A program made the translations under genes and the position numbers. From SAR324 cluster bacterium (GTDB taxonomy: Bacteria > SAR324 > XYD2-FULL-50-16): 64,000 nucleotides of DNA. This document shows, piece after piece, positions 46,699 through 54,662 of this stretch (the stretch's first letter is position 1; each line of letters begins with the position of its first letter). Location of the stretch: the NCBI GenBank assembly GCA_028282885.1, contig JANQGX010000007.1:62001-126000 (forward strand). The letters run 5' to 3'. The notes beneath the pieces are model-generated. The model was not told the origin of the DNA and ran no database searches. It was given only the letters and a program-made list of their open reading frames with translations.

Positions 46699-48159
46699 CT
46701 AAACCACAAGGTCGGGTGAATTTAAGTTAACAGTTTGTTCAAAGCAATGGGCCAATTTAATCAGTTTCTCTTCCTGGAGACTGCCACCCAGCATTTGAAA
46801 ACCAATAGGCAGCCCCTCTTTGCTGAAGCCTCCCGGAATTGAAATTCCGGGCAATCCGGCCAGATTAGCCGGAATAGTGAAGGCATCCCCAAGATACATC
46901 TGCAGAGGATTATCCGATTGTTCGCCTATCCTGAAAGCAGGAGTGGGCGCAACCGGCATTGCAATGGCATCGACTTTCTGAAATGCATTATGATACTGGA
47001 GGCGAATCAAACTCTGGATTTTTTGGGCCTTAAGATAATAAGCATCATAATAGCCGGCAGATAGAGCAAAGGTACCGATTAAGATCCGCATCTTCACCTC
47101 TTTGCCAAATCCTTCATCCCTGGACTTTTCGTACATATCTATCAAGCCTTCCGGGTCATCTGCCCTCAAACCATAACGCACACCGTCATACCGACCCAGA
47201 TTTGAACTTGCTTCACAGGGGGCGATAACATAGTAAGTTGCCACTGCGTGTCTGATATTTGGAATACTGACTTCAATAATCTCGGCACCGGCCTCTTTCA
47301 ATACTTCCAGATTCTCTTCGAACACCCGGATCACTTCCGGATCACAACTTGATAAATCGATCTCCTTAATCAGCCCGATTTTTGATCCCTTGATCGACTG
47401 TCCCAGGCTTTTCCTGAATGAGGGTGTTGGCAACCTGAGTGATGTGGCATCTTTATCGTCATAACCAACGACTTTTTCCAGGATCAGTGCAGCATCTTCC
47501 ACATCCCTGGTAAGCGGACCGGCCTGATCAAAAGAACTGGCATAGGCAATCATACCCCACCGGCTGATTCTGCCATAGGTGGGCTTGATTCCCACAATTC
47601 CGTTAAACGATGCCGGCTGTCGGATGGACCCCCCGGTATCAGATCCCATGGCGGCTAACGCCTGCCCCGCAGCGACTGCTGTTGCAGAGCCTCCTGATGA
47701 TCCTCCGGGAACACATTCAGTATTCCAGGGATTGCGGGTAACACCATATGCGGAATTTTCTGTTGAAGATCCCATGGCAAATTCATCCATATTGGTCTTG
47801 CCAACAAGATTGTACCGGACATCAAGCAATCGTTGAGTGACCGTAGACTCGTATGGAGGAACATAATTCTCTAAAAACCTGGAACCGCAGGTTGTTTTAA
47901 TCCCACGGGTTGAGAACAAATCCTTTACTGCAATCGGCATGCCCTCCAGTTCGTCGACAGAAGCATCATCCTGAATCCTCCGATCCGCAGCCCTGGCTTC
48001 TTCCAGTATCTCTTCGTTCCGCAGGCTGATAAACGAATGAATAACGTTTTCAGTCTCATCAATCCTCTGCAGGATCGACTCAGCTATGTCGGCAGTGCAT
48101 ATATCGCCGCGCAGTCGTTTGGCGTGAAGTGTATGGATTGGTAAATTGTATAGGTTCAT
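46699..48159 (-). CDS. gatA: Glutamyl/aspartyl-tRNA amidotransferase subunit A
   Basis: GatA releases ammonia from glutamine for amidation of Glu-tRNA(Gln) or Asp-tRNA(Asn). The 486 residues contain the amidase triad: Lys in GMPIAVKDLF, the Ser pair in GSSGGSATAVAAGQALAAMGSDTGGSIRQPA, and GLIPTIPL-like GIVGIKPTYGRISRWGM. Start at 48159 is preferred to a TTG 24 bases upstream. gatC, which often precedes it, and gatB are absent from the window. It is the first gene of the pheST run. Confidence 0.93.
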   Translation of the reverse strand: MNLYNLPIHTLHAKRLRGDICTADIAESILQRIDETENVIHSFISLRNEEILEEARAADRRIQDDASVDELEGMPIAVKDLFSTRGIKTTCGSRFLENYVPPYESTVTQRLLDVRYNLVGKTNMDEFAMGSSTENSAYGVTRNPWNTECVPGGSSGGSATAVAAGQALAAMGSDTGGSIRQPASFNGIVGIKPTYGRISRWGMIAYASSFDQAGPLTRDVEDAALILEKVVGYDDKDATSLRLPTPSFRKSLGQSIKGSKIGLIKEIDLSSCDPEVIRVFEENLEVLKEAGAEIIEVSIPNIRHAVATYYVIAPCEASSNLGRYDGVRYGLRADDPEGLIDMYEKSRDEGFGKEVKMRILIGTFALSAGYYDAYYLKAQKIQSLIRLQYHNAFQKVDAIAMPVAPTPAFRIGEQSDNPLQMYLGDAFTIPANLAGLPGISIPGGFSKEGLPIGFQMLGGSLQEEKLIKLAHCFEQTVNLNSPDLVV

Positions 48160-48311
48160 GAAGTTCTCAAGATCACAATTCAATAAAACAGGTTTAAGTC
48201 CCTCGGCAGTAAACCTTGTAACTTCACTATTTATCTCTATTCCGCCATTGTTACAATGAAAAATTCTGAAAATCGGGATTTGAATCAGATATCATAGTGC
48301 TTTGTCAAAGC

Positions 48312-48354
48312 TCGCTTTTTATTGAATCAGACAAGATATTCAATAGCTCAGCGA
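48312..48354. promoter_or_regulatory. Imperfect hairpin or operator between gatA and the plus-strand gene
   Basis: TATTGAAT (48320-48327) and ATTCAATA (48338-48345) form an 8-bp inverted repeat, with an outer TCGCT (48312-48316) and AGCGA (48350-48354). It lies between the divergent genes, more than 100 bases from either start, so it could be a regulator site. Confidence 0.3.
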
Positions 48355-48449
48355 TCTCAAACTCATCAACTGAAATTGGATTATCTTCCCAAACTCCTTT
48401 TTTCTTTATTTAACGACAGTTTTATGGATTATGATGTTCATCATTAGAG

Positions 48450-48797
48450 ATGAACCCATTAAGAAGTCATTATAACAGAAAAAACCTTGATTCCAATAAT
48501 CCAATAGAAATGGTGAAGATGGCTGCGCTTAGTAAATTCGAACAATTGATGCAGGATATTACGACTGGAAATTTGAAAGATAATCCTGAAAATATTGTCG
48601 ATCGCATACCAGAGGTTCTCGAAGAAGAAGATATGGGAACCATGGATGACATGATGACCGAGTTGAGAGACTATCTTGATTCAAAAGGCAAGCTTGAGGA
48701 ATATCTGGACGAAAACGGGATGATGAAAATCCCGTTTGAGACAGTTTTCTCTTGGTTTAAAACCTCCATCGAGAAAAAGAGAAGCGGTTTACGCTAA
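48450..48797 (+). CDS. Small acidic protein of unknown function
   Basis: 115 residues, rich in Asp, Glu and Met (DNPENIVDRIPEVLEEEDMGTMDDMM), mostly helical and probably cytoplasmic. An alternative ATG lies at 48510. It is not GatC despite the position near gatA, because the strand differs and no GatC motif is present. Coding is likely from its length and composition, but no family is recognised. Confidence 0.55.
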   Translation: MNPLRSHYNRKNLDSNNPIEMVKMAALSKFEQLMQDITTGNLKDNPENIVDRIPEVLEEEDMGTMDDMMTELRDYLDSKGKLEEYLDENGMMKIPFETVFSWFKTSIEKKRSGLR

Positions 48798-48935
48798 TCT
48801 GATATTGCCTTCCGCAGAAAATTGGTATACTCCATGCTATACCAATCCTCAAAAGGCAGACTGCTTTGGAACGACCAATCCGAAACAGTTTGCTCTGTTT
48901 AAACGATTAAATCAGCCTATATTACAATCATACAA

Positions 48936-49826
48936 ATGAGTGCCAAAAGACTGGTCTGCCTGATAATTTTTACTATAATCCTGTCATCGGGCTTAGCATT
49001 ATCAGCCGATGAGCCAGAGTTTGAAAATAAAAAAGAAACACTGCTGGATTTGAAGGACAGGATTATCAAAGAAATCCGTACCTACTCCAGGAAGAAATCA
49101 GAGTTCCTCGGTTATTTTAAAGTCATACATTATTATAATGTCGTAGGCAAAAGAACACGATATGATGAGTTCTACATGCCGGAAAAAACAGAAACAGATG
49201 GAATTGTCAGCTCCACATACTTTCTTGATAATAGTGGTCGTCCGTTTAGAGCGGAGAAACACTACTCAGATGATGCCGCTTCCCGGAATGGAGTTGCCAA
49301 ATCTATAATCGACCTGGACCCAAGGGGATTGAAAAAAAGCATGGAAACAATCTTCACGCCACGGGAGGCCGAATCGTCCGGTTTTATTAAATCCATATTC
49401 TACTATGCCAGGGATGGCCGTAAAACAAGAGAAGAATACGTCAACACCGAACAGAATACCAAAAATCTCAAGTTCACCCGCTCAATCATCCAACTGGATC
49501 GGAATGAGAGAAAAAAAACCGAAACCTGGTTGATGTCCAAAGATCACATTAAAAACACCCATGTAAAAAAAATCATTCTACACTTCGATCAACAGGGAAA
49601 CGAAATTCGCCAGGAAGGAATATATACGACTGAAAAAGCCAAGTTATTGGGGTATCACAAGGTTGTTGTCTATCACGACCGAAAAGGAAACAAGCGAAAG
49701 GAAGAACGATATTACATCCCGAACAGCCTGGCCGGAAAAGGGTATTACAAAGGGATGATCTATTTCGATGAGATGGGGAATCCCAAAACCGAAATTCGGT
49801 ATGATGACAAGGGGAACCGGTTCTGA
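48936..49826 (+). CDS. Secreted protein made of eight 30-residue repeats
   Basis: 296 residues with a signal peptide (CLIIFTIILSSGLALSA). After about 58 residues the protein is eight successive units of about 30 residues with the pattern G-[FYV]-x-K-x-[IV]-x-x-x-D-x-x-G, a charged stretch, then E-x-x-Y. Examples are GYHKVVVYHDRKGNKRKEE and GYYKGMIYFDEMGNPKTEI. The pattern suggests a beta-rich solenoid in the periplasm or outside. The family is not known to me. Confidence 0.7.
   Translation: MSAKRLVCLIIFTIILSSGLALSADEPEFENKKETLLDLKDRIIKEIRTYSRKKSEFLGYFKVIHYYNVVGKRTRYDEFYMPEKTETDGIVSSTYFLDNSGRPFRAEKHYSDDAASRNGVAKSIIDLDPRGLKKSMETIFTPREAESSGFIKSIFYYARDGRKTREEYVNTEQNTKNLKFTRSIIQLDRNERKKTETWLMSKDHIKNTHVKKIILHFDQQGNEIRQEGIYTTEKAKLLGYHKVVVYHDRKGNKRKEERYYIPNSLAGKGYYKGMIYFDEMGNPKTEIRYDDKGNRF
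49110..49823 (+). repeat. Eight tandem 30-codon repeats
   Basis: Protein-level tandem repeats within the secreted protein, spaced by about 90 bases. DNA identity between units is low, so the expansion is old and held by selection on the fold. Confidence 0.65.
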
Positions 49827-49874
49827 AATCTGCTATCAGGCGCGGAATCTCCGGCTCCCCCGTTGTTTCAGATT

Positions 49875-50846
49875 TTAGTAAGCTCTCGTCGCCTCTTGTA
49901 CCATCTCATCTGAAGTACAATTTTCAATAAAATCCGCTGTTGCATCGCTCGCTGTCAGATTCCGACAATCGCTGTTACCGTCGTTGACAGCACTCAGTTG
50001 ATGAGTTGAAAGCACAGTAATATTGGTGATTGAAGATGCATTTCCGAACAGACCAACAATCCCGTTTAACCTTGCCTCTGCATCGGCTGCGCTGATTTCG
50101 TCACCACTAGGACCGGATCTCACAATCCAGGGAAAGGGATTGCTGGAAGACTGCATGGTTCCATTGATCTTGACACCGTGAATTTCCACGGCATCAGTGA
50201 CGATGGCTTCCTTGTGTCCGTCGAAGGTTGCGCATCCTTTTGGTTGATCATCGTCGTCCTGATCACAATGCCGTTTGAGCGTCAGCACCACATCACCGGC
50301 ATCCCTGAAGTCTTCGGCCGACGTGAAAGACTGCTCGGTAAACCCTACGTAAACGAGAGACGCGTCATTTCCATCATCACCCAGGTCACCAACCTCTTCC
50401 ACCTTATTGCTGGTTGCGGCAGCAAGCAGTTGCCAGCCATCTGAAATCGCCGGGACTGTAACTTCCACTGTATCCCGGGATGTTGGCAGTTGAATGAACT
50501 GGAGATAGTCGATGGAGTTGGCGGCGTCATTCTCAAAATCATCTTCAGCATCTTTATCAAAACTATCCATGGAGTAGGCTTCACCATGGTTTGAATAGGT
50601 GATTGGCGCGATCATAAGCGTTTTAACCGTATTTTGTGCCGGAGATGTGTCGGGAGATTCCAGCATGCTCGGACCTGTCGATGCGGATTCATTGGAGGTT
50701 GTCAGCAACTGCTGCTTTAAAGCACTGATATCAATTGTCAACATGACGCCTCCCGTATCCGAATCTGACCCTTTACAGCCAAAAAGGGACAAAGACAGCA
50801 ACATAGCAATCACCCAGGATAAATAGGTTTTAGTCTTGTTTTTCAT
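49875..50846 (-). CDS. Lipoprotein of unknown function, last gene of the FecR operon
   Basis: 323 residues with a lipoprotein signal (LLSLSLFGC, lipidation at Cys24). The mature part is very acidic (DKDAEDDFENDAANSID, HCDQDDDDQPKG) with four later Cys that could form two disulfides. I recognise no domain. It follows the Ig-barrel gene by 24 bases. Confidence 0.65.
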   Translation of the reverse strand: MKNKTKTYLSWVIAMLLSLSLFGCKGSDSDTGGVMLTIDISALKQQLLTTSNESASTGPSMLESPDTSPAQNTVKTLMIAPITYSNHGEAYSMDSFDKDAEDDFENDAANSIDYLQFIQLPTSRDTVEVTVPAISDGWQLLAAATSNKVEEVGDLGDDGNDASLVYVGFTEQSFTSAEDFRDAGDVVLTLKRHCDQDDDDQPKGCATFDGHKEAIVTDAVEIHGVKINGTMQSSSNPFPWIVRSGPSGDEISAADAEARLNGIVGLFGNASSITNITVLSTHQLSAVNDGNSDCRNLTASDATADFIENCTSDEMVQEATRAY

Positions 50847-50870
50847 AGTAAATTCCTTTCTTTTGATCGG

Positions 50871-52145
50871 TTAAAAACCACCTTTCAACTGAAGGCCGTT
50901 AACAATTTTGTAAGACGGGCTTTTGGTCGAAATATTGATTTTGTAATCATAGTTATAACCCAATGACCAGTCGTTGTTAAATGCCCAGCCGAGGCTGAAG
51001 GAAAACCGCAATGGCATATCGATCCTGGAATCCCCGAAATCTGAAGAGAGCGGATCCTGGTTTGGAAATTCCTTGTAATGAATCCCCAGTCCGATGCCTT
51101 GCAACAGCCCGAATTCCCATTTATTGGACCAGTCAAAATCCATCATGAAAGCAGCATATTCCGTTGCTTCGCTTCCATCAGATCCTGTTCCGTAGGCGAT
51201 AACACTTTTAAAGAAATCGAGCTTGTCAGCATCGAGATTGGTGTATTCCCATCCAAGCAGATTGGTATTCCCTGCTTCCAGATCGGAGTCGGCAAATGCT
51301 TTGTGATTGTAAGTCCATCCGAACACATGTCGCGTAACCCCATCTTCCTTTTCTTGCCTGCCGAATTGATAACCCAGATTGATAACATGATACTGGGCGA
51401 AAGCTTCCGATCCCATCGCTATATCGAGGAAGGTATACTTAGCTGCAAGACCGTCTTCGTTTGCTTTGGGGACATAGGTGGCACCCAAAATTAAGATGTT
51501 CGATTTTAACGATTCATATAGTTCTTTGGAGTAGGAACTCTGGGAATAGCCCACTATTCCAACAATATCACCGAAAGTCATCATTCCCAACAGATTTACA
51601 ACTGTCTGATTATCCGCCTGATCATCATCAGAAATCTGTCCCTCCAGGGTATAGTCACCAGTGTCTACCGGCAGACCGAGATCGTTGTTAGGATTGCTGT
51701 CGGCATTGTACCTGATATCACCGGTGATTCTCCATTTCAAACCGGCATCCTCTTCAGCTTTCTCTACAGTTTTGTCAACCTCTTCCACATCTACGCCATA
51801 TGCTACCAGGTAGTTCTTAACACGTTCATTTCCCATATCATCTTTGGCAGTTACCGTGACGATATTTTTACCTCTCTGGAAATTAAGCGTTGTTTCAATG
51901 GTGAGTGTATTTGCCCTTACAAACTCCTGTTTTTTGCCGTTGATGGTAACCTCGGCGATGGTATCGTCATCGTAAATGACAAAGCTGACCTCCATCCGGG
52001 AGACATCCACTCTCTGTCGTCTGACAAGATCTGTTGTCAGAATTTCAGGGGCGGCCTTATTTTCCTCCTGTTGTGCCAGAACGGAAGAAAAGGGAAATGT
52101 CCCCATCAAACACAAACTCAACAATATCAATAGATAGGATTTCAA
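50871..52145 (-). CDS. Outer-membrane barrel with an N-terminal Ig-like domain
   Basis: 424 residues. Signal peptide (LILLSLCLMGTFPFSSVLA), then about 30-115 an Ig-like fold (VSFVIYDDDTIAEVTINGKKQEF, GKNIVTVTAKDDMGNE), a short coiled coil (VEEVDKTVEKAEEDAG), and about 140-424 a region of amphipathic strands ending in LQLKGGF with a terminal Phe, as in BAM-dependent barrels. Its place between FecR-like and lipoprotein genes suggests a joint envelope assembly. Function unknown. Confidence 0.65.
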   Translation of the reverse strand: MKSYLLILLSLCLMGTFPFSSVLAQQEENKAAPEILTTDLVRRQRVDVSRMEVSFVIYDDDTIAEVTINGKKQEFVRANTLTIETTLNFQRGKNIVTVTAKDDMGNERVKNYLVAYGVDVEEVDKTVEKAEEDAGLKWRITGDIRYNADSNPNNDLGLPVDTGDYTLEGQISDDDQADNQTVVNLLGMMTFGDIVGIVGYSQSSYSKELYESLKSNILILGATYVPKANEDGLAAKYTFLDIAMGSEAFAQYHVINLGYQFGRQEKEDGVTRHVFGWTYNHKAFADSDLEAGNTNLLGWEYTNLDADKLDFFKSVIAYGTGSDGSEATEYAAFMMDFDWSNKWEFGLLQGIGLGIHYKEFPNQDPLSSDFGDSRIDMPLRFSFSLGWAFNNDWSLGYNYDYKINISTKSPSYKIVNGLQLKGGF

Positions 52146-52183
52146 AACAATCTCCTTTCAAAATGTGGACATTAGCGACCTGG

Positions 52184-53038
52184 TTAGTCTTCTATTTTAA
52201 TGTTTACGTTAACTTTGGGATTTGTATCCTGAAAGGTATTTTGTGCATCGGTGATTATGTCATTCAGAATATCAATGGTCTCCGGAGTGGCTCTGCCATC
52301 GGCAATATCGGACAGGATGTCTTCGTCCGTGATTCCGGCAACTTCCACAACGTATGTTTCAATTACCCGTTGAATAAAGGGCGGTATTTCCACACTTTTG
52401 GAGTCAGGTGTATCAAGGGATCCCAAACCGCTACCCTCCTGCTCATCTTCCGTTTTGGCGGGGTCAAAGTCCGGATCGGGCTCCATTCCTCCACCCGGCC
52501 CATCAACAAAAAATCCCATTTGTCCCAGGGGGACATCGCTCTCATTCCCCTGATTGTCGGTAATGGTCATACTCCCGCCCCTGTTGGACATTGAACTGAA
52601 ATCGCCATCCGTATTACCATCGGTGAGGGATCCCTTTATTCCCATTGTCGCTGTTGCCGTTCTAATGTTCAGGGAGCGATTCTTCTTGATTTGCGCTGTT
52701 CTTGCCCTGAACTTTCCAAACAGCATGCGGATTTTACCTTGCTTTTTATGTTTCTTCCAGCCTTTGACCTGCATGATGGCGTTTGCCCCCAGGATCACCC
52801 TGTTTTGGTCCAGATTACTTAGGGTCAATGCCGAGTTTTTCAAAGTTCTGATCGTGTCGTTTTCATATACCACAACGGGATTGTGCTTTTTTGTGTAGAG
52901 ATACATTCTACCTTTACGAACAATAACAACATTGCCCTTTTTTATGACTGCTTCACCATATTTTATTGCCGCCTGTGCTGAAACAGATAACACTGACATC
53001 AATAATACAGCCAAAAGCACCCTGATTTTTGTTTTCAT
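52184..53038 (-). CDS. Secreted FecR-domain protein
   Basis: 284 residues starting at the ATG at 53038, after the promoter at 53096-53124. A longer upstream frame would begin before that promoter. Signal peptide (VLLAVLLMSVLSVSAQA), then a FecR-like region (about 25-175: GEAVIKKGNVVIVRKGR, VVYENDTIRTLKNSALTLSNLD, RTATATMGIKGSLTDGN). There is no membrane-spanning sigma-regulator part, so this is the exported FecR type, not an anti-sigma. The C-terminal part is acidic with a Gly/Asp-rich linker. It is the first gene of the operon. Confidence 0.75.
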   Translation of the reverse strand: MKTKIRVLLAVLLMSVLSVSAQAAIKYGEAVIKKGNVVIVRKGRMYLYTKKHNPVVVYENDTIRTLKNSALTLSNLDQNRVILGANAIMQVKGWKKHKKQGKIRMLFGKFRARTAQIKKNRSLNIRTATATMGIKGSLTDGNTDGDFSSMSNRGGSMTITDNQGNESDVPLGQMGFFVDGPGGGMEPDPDFDPAKTEDEQEGSGLGSLDTPDSKSVEIPPFIQRVIETYVVEVAGITDEDILSDIADGRATPETIDILNDIITDAQNTFQDTNPKVNVNIKIED

Positions 53039-53435
53039 TTTCGACAACCTCGATTTTGGAGTGATGGTAAACATTTCAGTGTCCGACTTGATACGATCAT
53101 AGTAATCGGCTCCGAGGAAGTCAATTGGATTATTAAAACCGGTTATTAGGAACACCGACTGTTGAAAAGGTTTACAGGTTGTCAGTGATGATGGGTTTCG
53201 GATCAGTTCTATGATCTGGCTGTCGTCTAAATCAAAACATAGCAAATATTAACGACCAAAAAGCAGGGTTCAATTTCATCTTCTGTTGTGGTTTAGTTCC
53301 GGAAAACGCTTCTTGAAATCCTATTGTATTCTTCACATACATATGGGAGAATTTTGGTTAAATATACTTGTCCGTTTTGATATCAACGATCTATTCTGTC
53401 AAAGCCGGTAAACAGGCTATTCTGCATATCGATCA
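53039..53435. other. 397-base divergent intergenic region
   Basis: It carries the minus-strand promoter at 53096-53124. On the plus side I see no convincing promoter, terminator or small gene. Confidence 0.5.
53096..53124 (-). promoter_or_regulatory. Strong promoter of the FecR operon
   Basis: On the minus strand TTGACT (53124-53119) and TATGAT (53101-53096) have an exact 17-base spacer. The leader to the ATG at 53038 is about 50 bases. It fixes the start of the FecR gene downstream of the longer frame. Confidence 0.6.
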
Positions 53436-54521
53436 ATGAATGATTCCAAGCACTCGATTATCGTATTTTTTGTCGGATACACCGTATTATTCTATCTGAT
53501 AGGGCTGATGGTATGGCCATTCCTGTCTTCCATCATCTTCGCCGGGATTCTGACAGGAACCTTTTATCCGTTGATGGACGTAATTAATAAAAAGCTGAAT
53601 CATCCCCGAGTATCTGCCACTATCATTTGCCTCATTATCATACTGGCCATATTTCTTCCTTCCATATTCATTATCATCAAACTTTCGGAAGAAGCCTTGG
53701 CACTCTACCAAACCATTAAAGCTTATCTTTCTGACGAAGACCTTGAATCGATCATGTTCGGATTTAAGTATTCTCCCCAGATTTTGCAGGAGTTGTTCGA
53801 GTCCATAGGCCTGGAATTCAATCTTGCCACTTTTAAAAATATTATTTTAGAAACATCCAAGGAAGCGAGTTCTACCGTCTTTGACATTATTAATTCATGG
53901 ATCAGCAATATTTTCTCTTTCTTTCTGCATTTTGTCATTATGATCATCGTCATCTTTACCTTGCTGGTGGAGGGTCCGCGAATTAAAGCTTTTGCCCTGG
54001 CACTCTCACCACTTCCTGACGATGAGGAAGAGCTGGTTATCAGAAGGTTTAACCAGATCAACCAGGTTACGCTGATTGGGAACGGTATAGGAGCGATAAT
54101 TCAGGGATTGCTGGCCGGAGTTGGCTTTTGGATTGCAGGCATTGAATCGCTGACTTTATGGACAACCATGATGATTGTGTTGGCATTCATCCCCTTGGTC
54201 GGTATATCCATTGTCTACGTACCTGTTTGCCTTTACCTTTTGGTCACCGGAAGCCCAATCGCAGCATTGGTTTTGTTTATCTATTGTACGGTTTTATCGC
54301 TGTTTGTGGAAAACTGGTTCAAATCCTTTTTTGTGGGAAATCGCGCAGAAATCAGTTCAACCGCGGTGTTTTTAAGTATTGTCGGGGGATTGGTCGTCTT
54401 TGGAGTTCCCGGCATATTTTACGGTCCTCTTATCATTTCAATTTTTCTGACATTTGTAGACCTTTATCACAAGCGATACACGGATTCACCTTCACCTATC
54501 GCTGATGAATCGGAATTATAG
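53436..54521 (+). CDS. AI-2E family membrane permease
   Basis: 361 residues with about eight hydrophobic segments and the AI-2E/PerM features: a long amphipathic stretch (LSEEALALYQTIKAYL), ISNIFSFFLHFVIMIIVIFTLLVEG, QINQVTLIGNGIGAIIQGLLAGVGFWIAG and LVVFGVPGIFYGPLIISIFLTFVDLY at the end. Members transport or export diverse small molecules; autoinducer-2 is only one reported case. No partner gene suggests the substrate. Confidence 0.85.
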   Translation: MNDSKHSIIVFFVGYTVLFYLIGLMVWPFLSSIIFAGILTGTFYPLMDVINKKLNHPRVSATIICLIIILAIFLPSIFIIIKLSEEALALYQTIKAYLSDEDLESIMFGFKYSPQILQELFESIGLEFNLATFKNIILETSKEASSTVFDIINSWISNIFSFFLHFVIMIIVIFTLLVEGPRIKAFALALSPLPDDEEELVIRRFNQINQVTLIGNGIGAIIQGLLAGVGFWIAGIESLTLWTTMMIVLAFIPLVGISIVYVPVCLYLLVTGSPIAALVLFIYCTVLSLFVENWFKSFFVGNRAEISSTAVFLSIVGGLVVFGVPGIFYGPLIISIFLTFVDLYHKRYTDSPSPIADESEL

Positions 54522-54662
54522 ACTTCACTAACGCCGTTTTATTCATTGTCATGAGCCTGGACGGAATGTGTTGAGATTTTCTGTTCCCGGATACATAGAT
54601 TTTCATAGTCACCTGCTTTGTTGTTACTCAACTGAATCGATTTAAGATCTTAACAAACAGAT

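Noticed and set aside
48450-48797. Small gene near gatA considered as gatC
   Set aside because: It is on the opposite strand, is longer than GatC, and lacks the GatC motif.
49110-49823. CRISPR-like or DNA tandem repeat
   Set aside because: The periodicity is at protein level only; the DNA units are too diverged.
53039-53245. 69-residue extension of the FecR protein
   Set aside because: The strong promoter at 53096-53124 lies within it, and a clean signal peptide starts at 53038.
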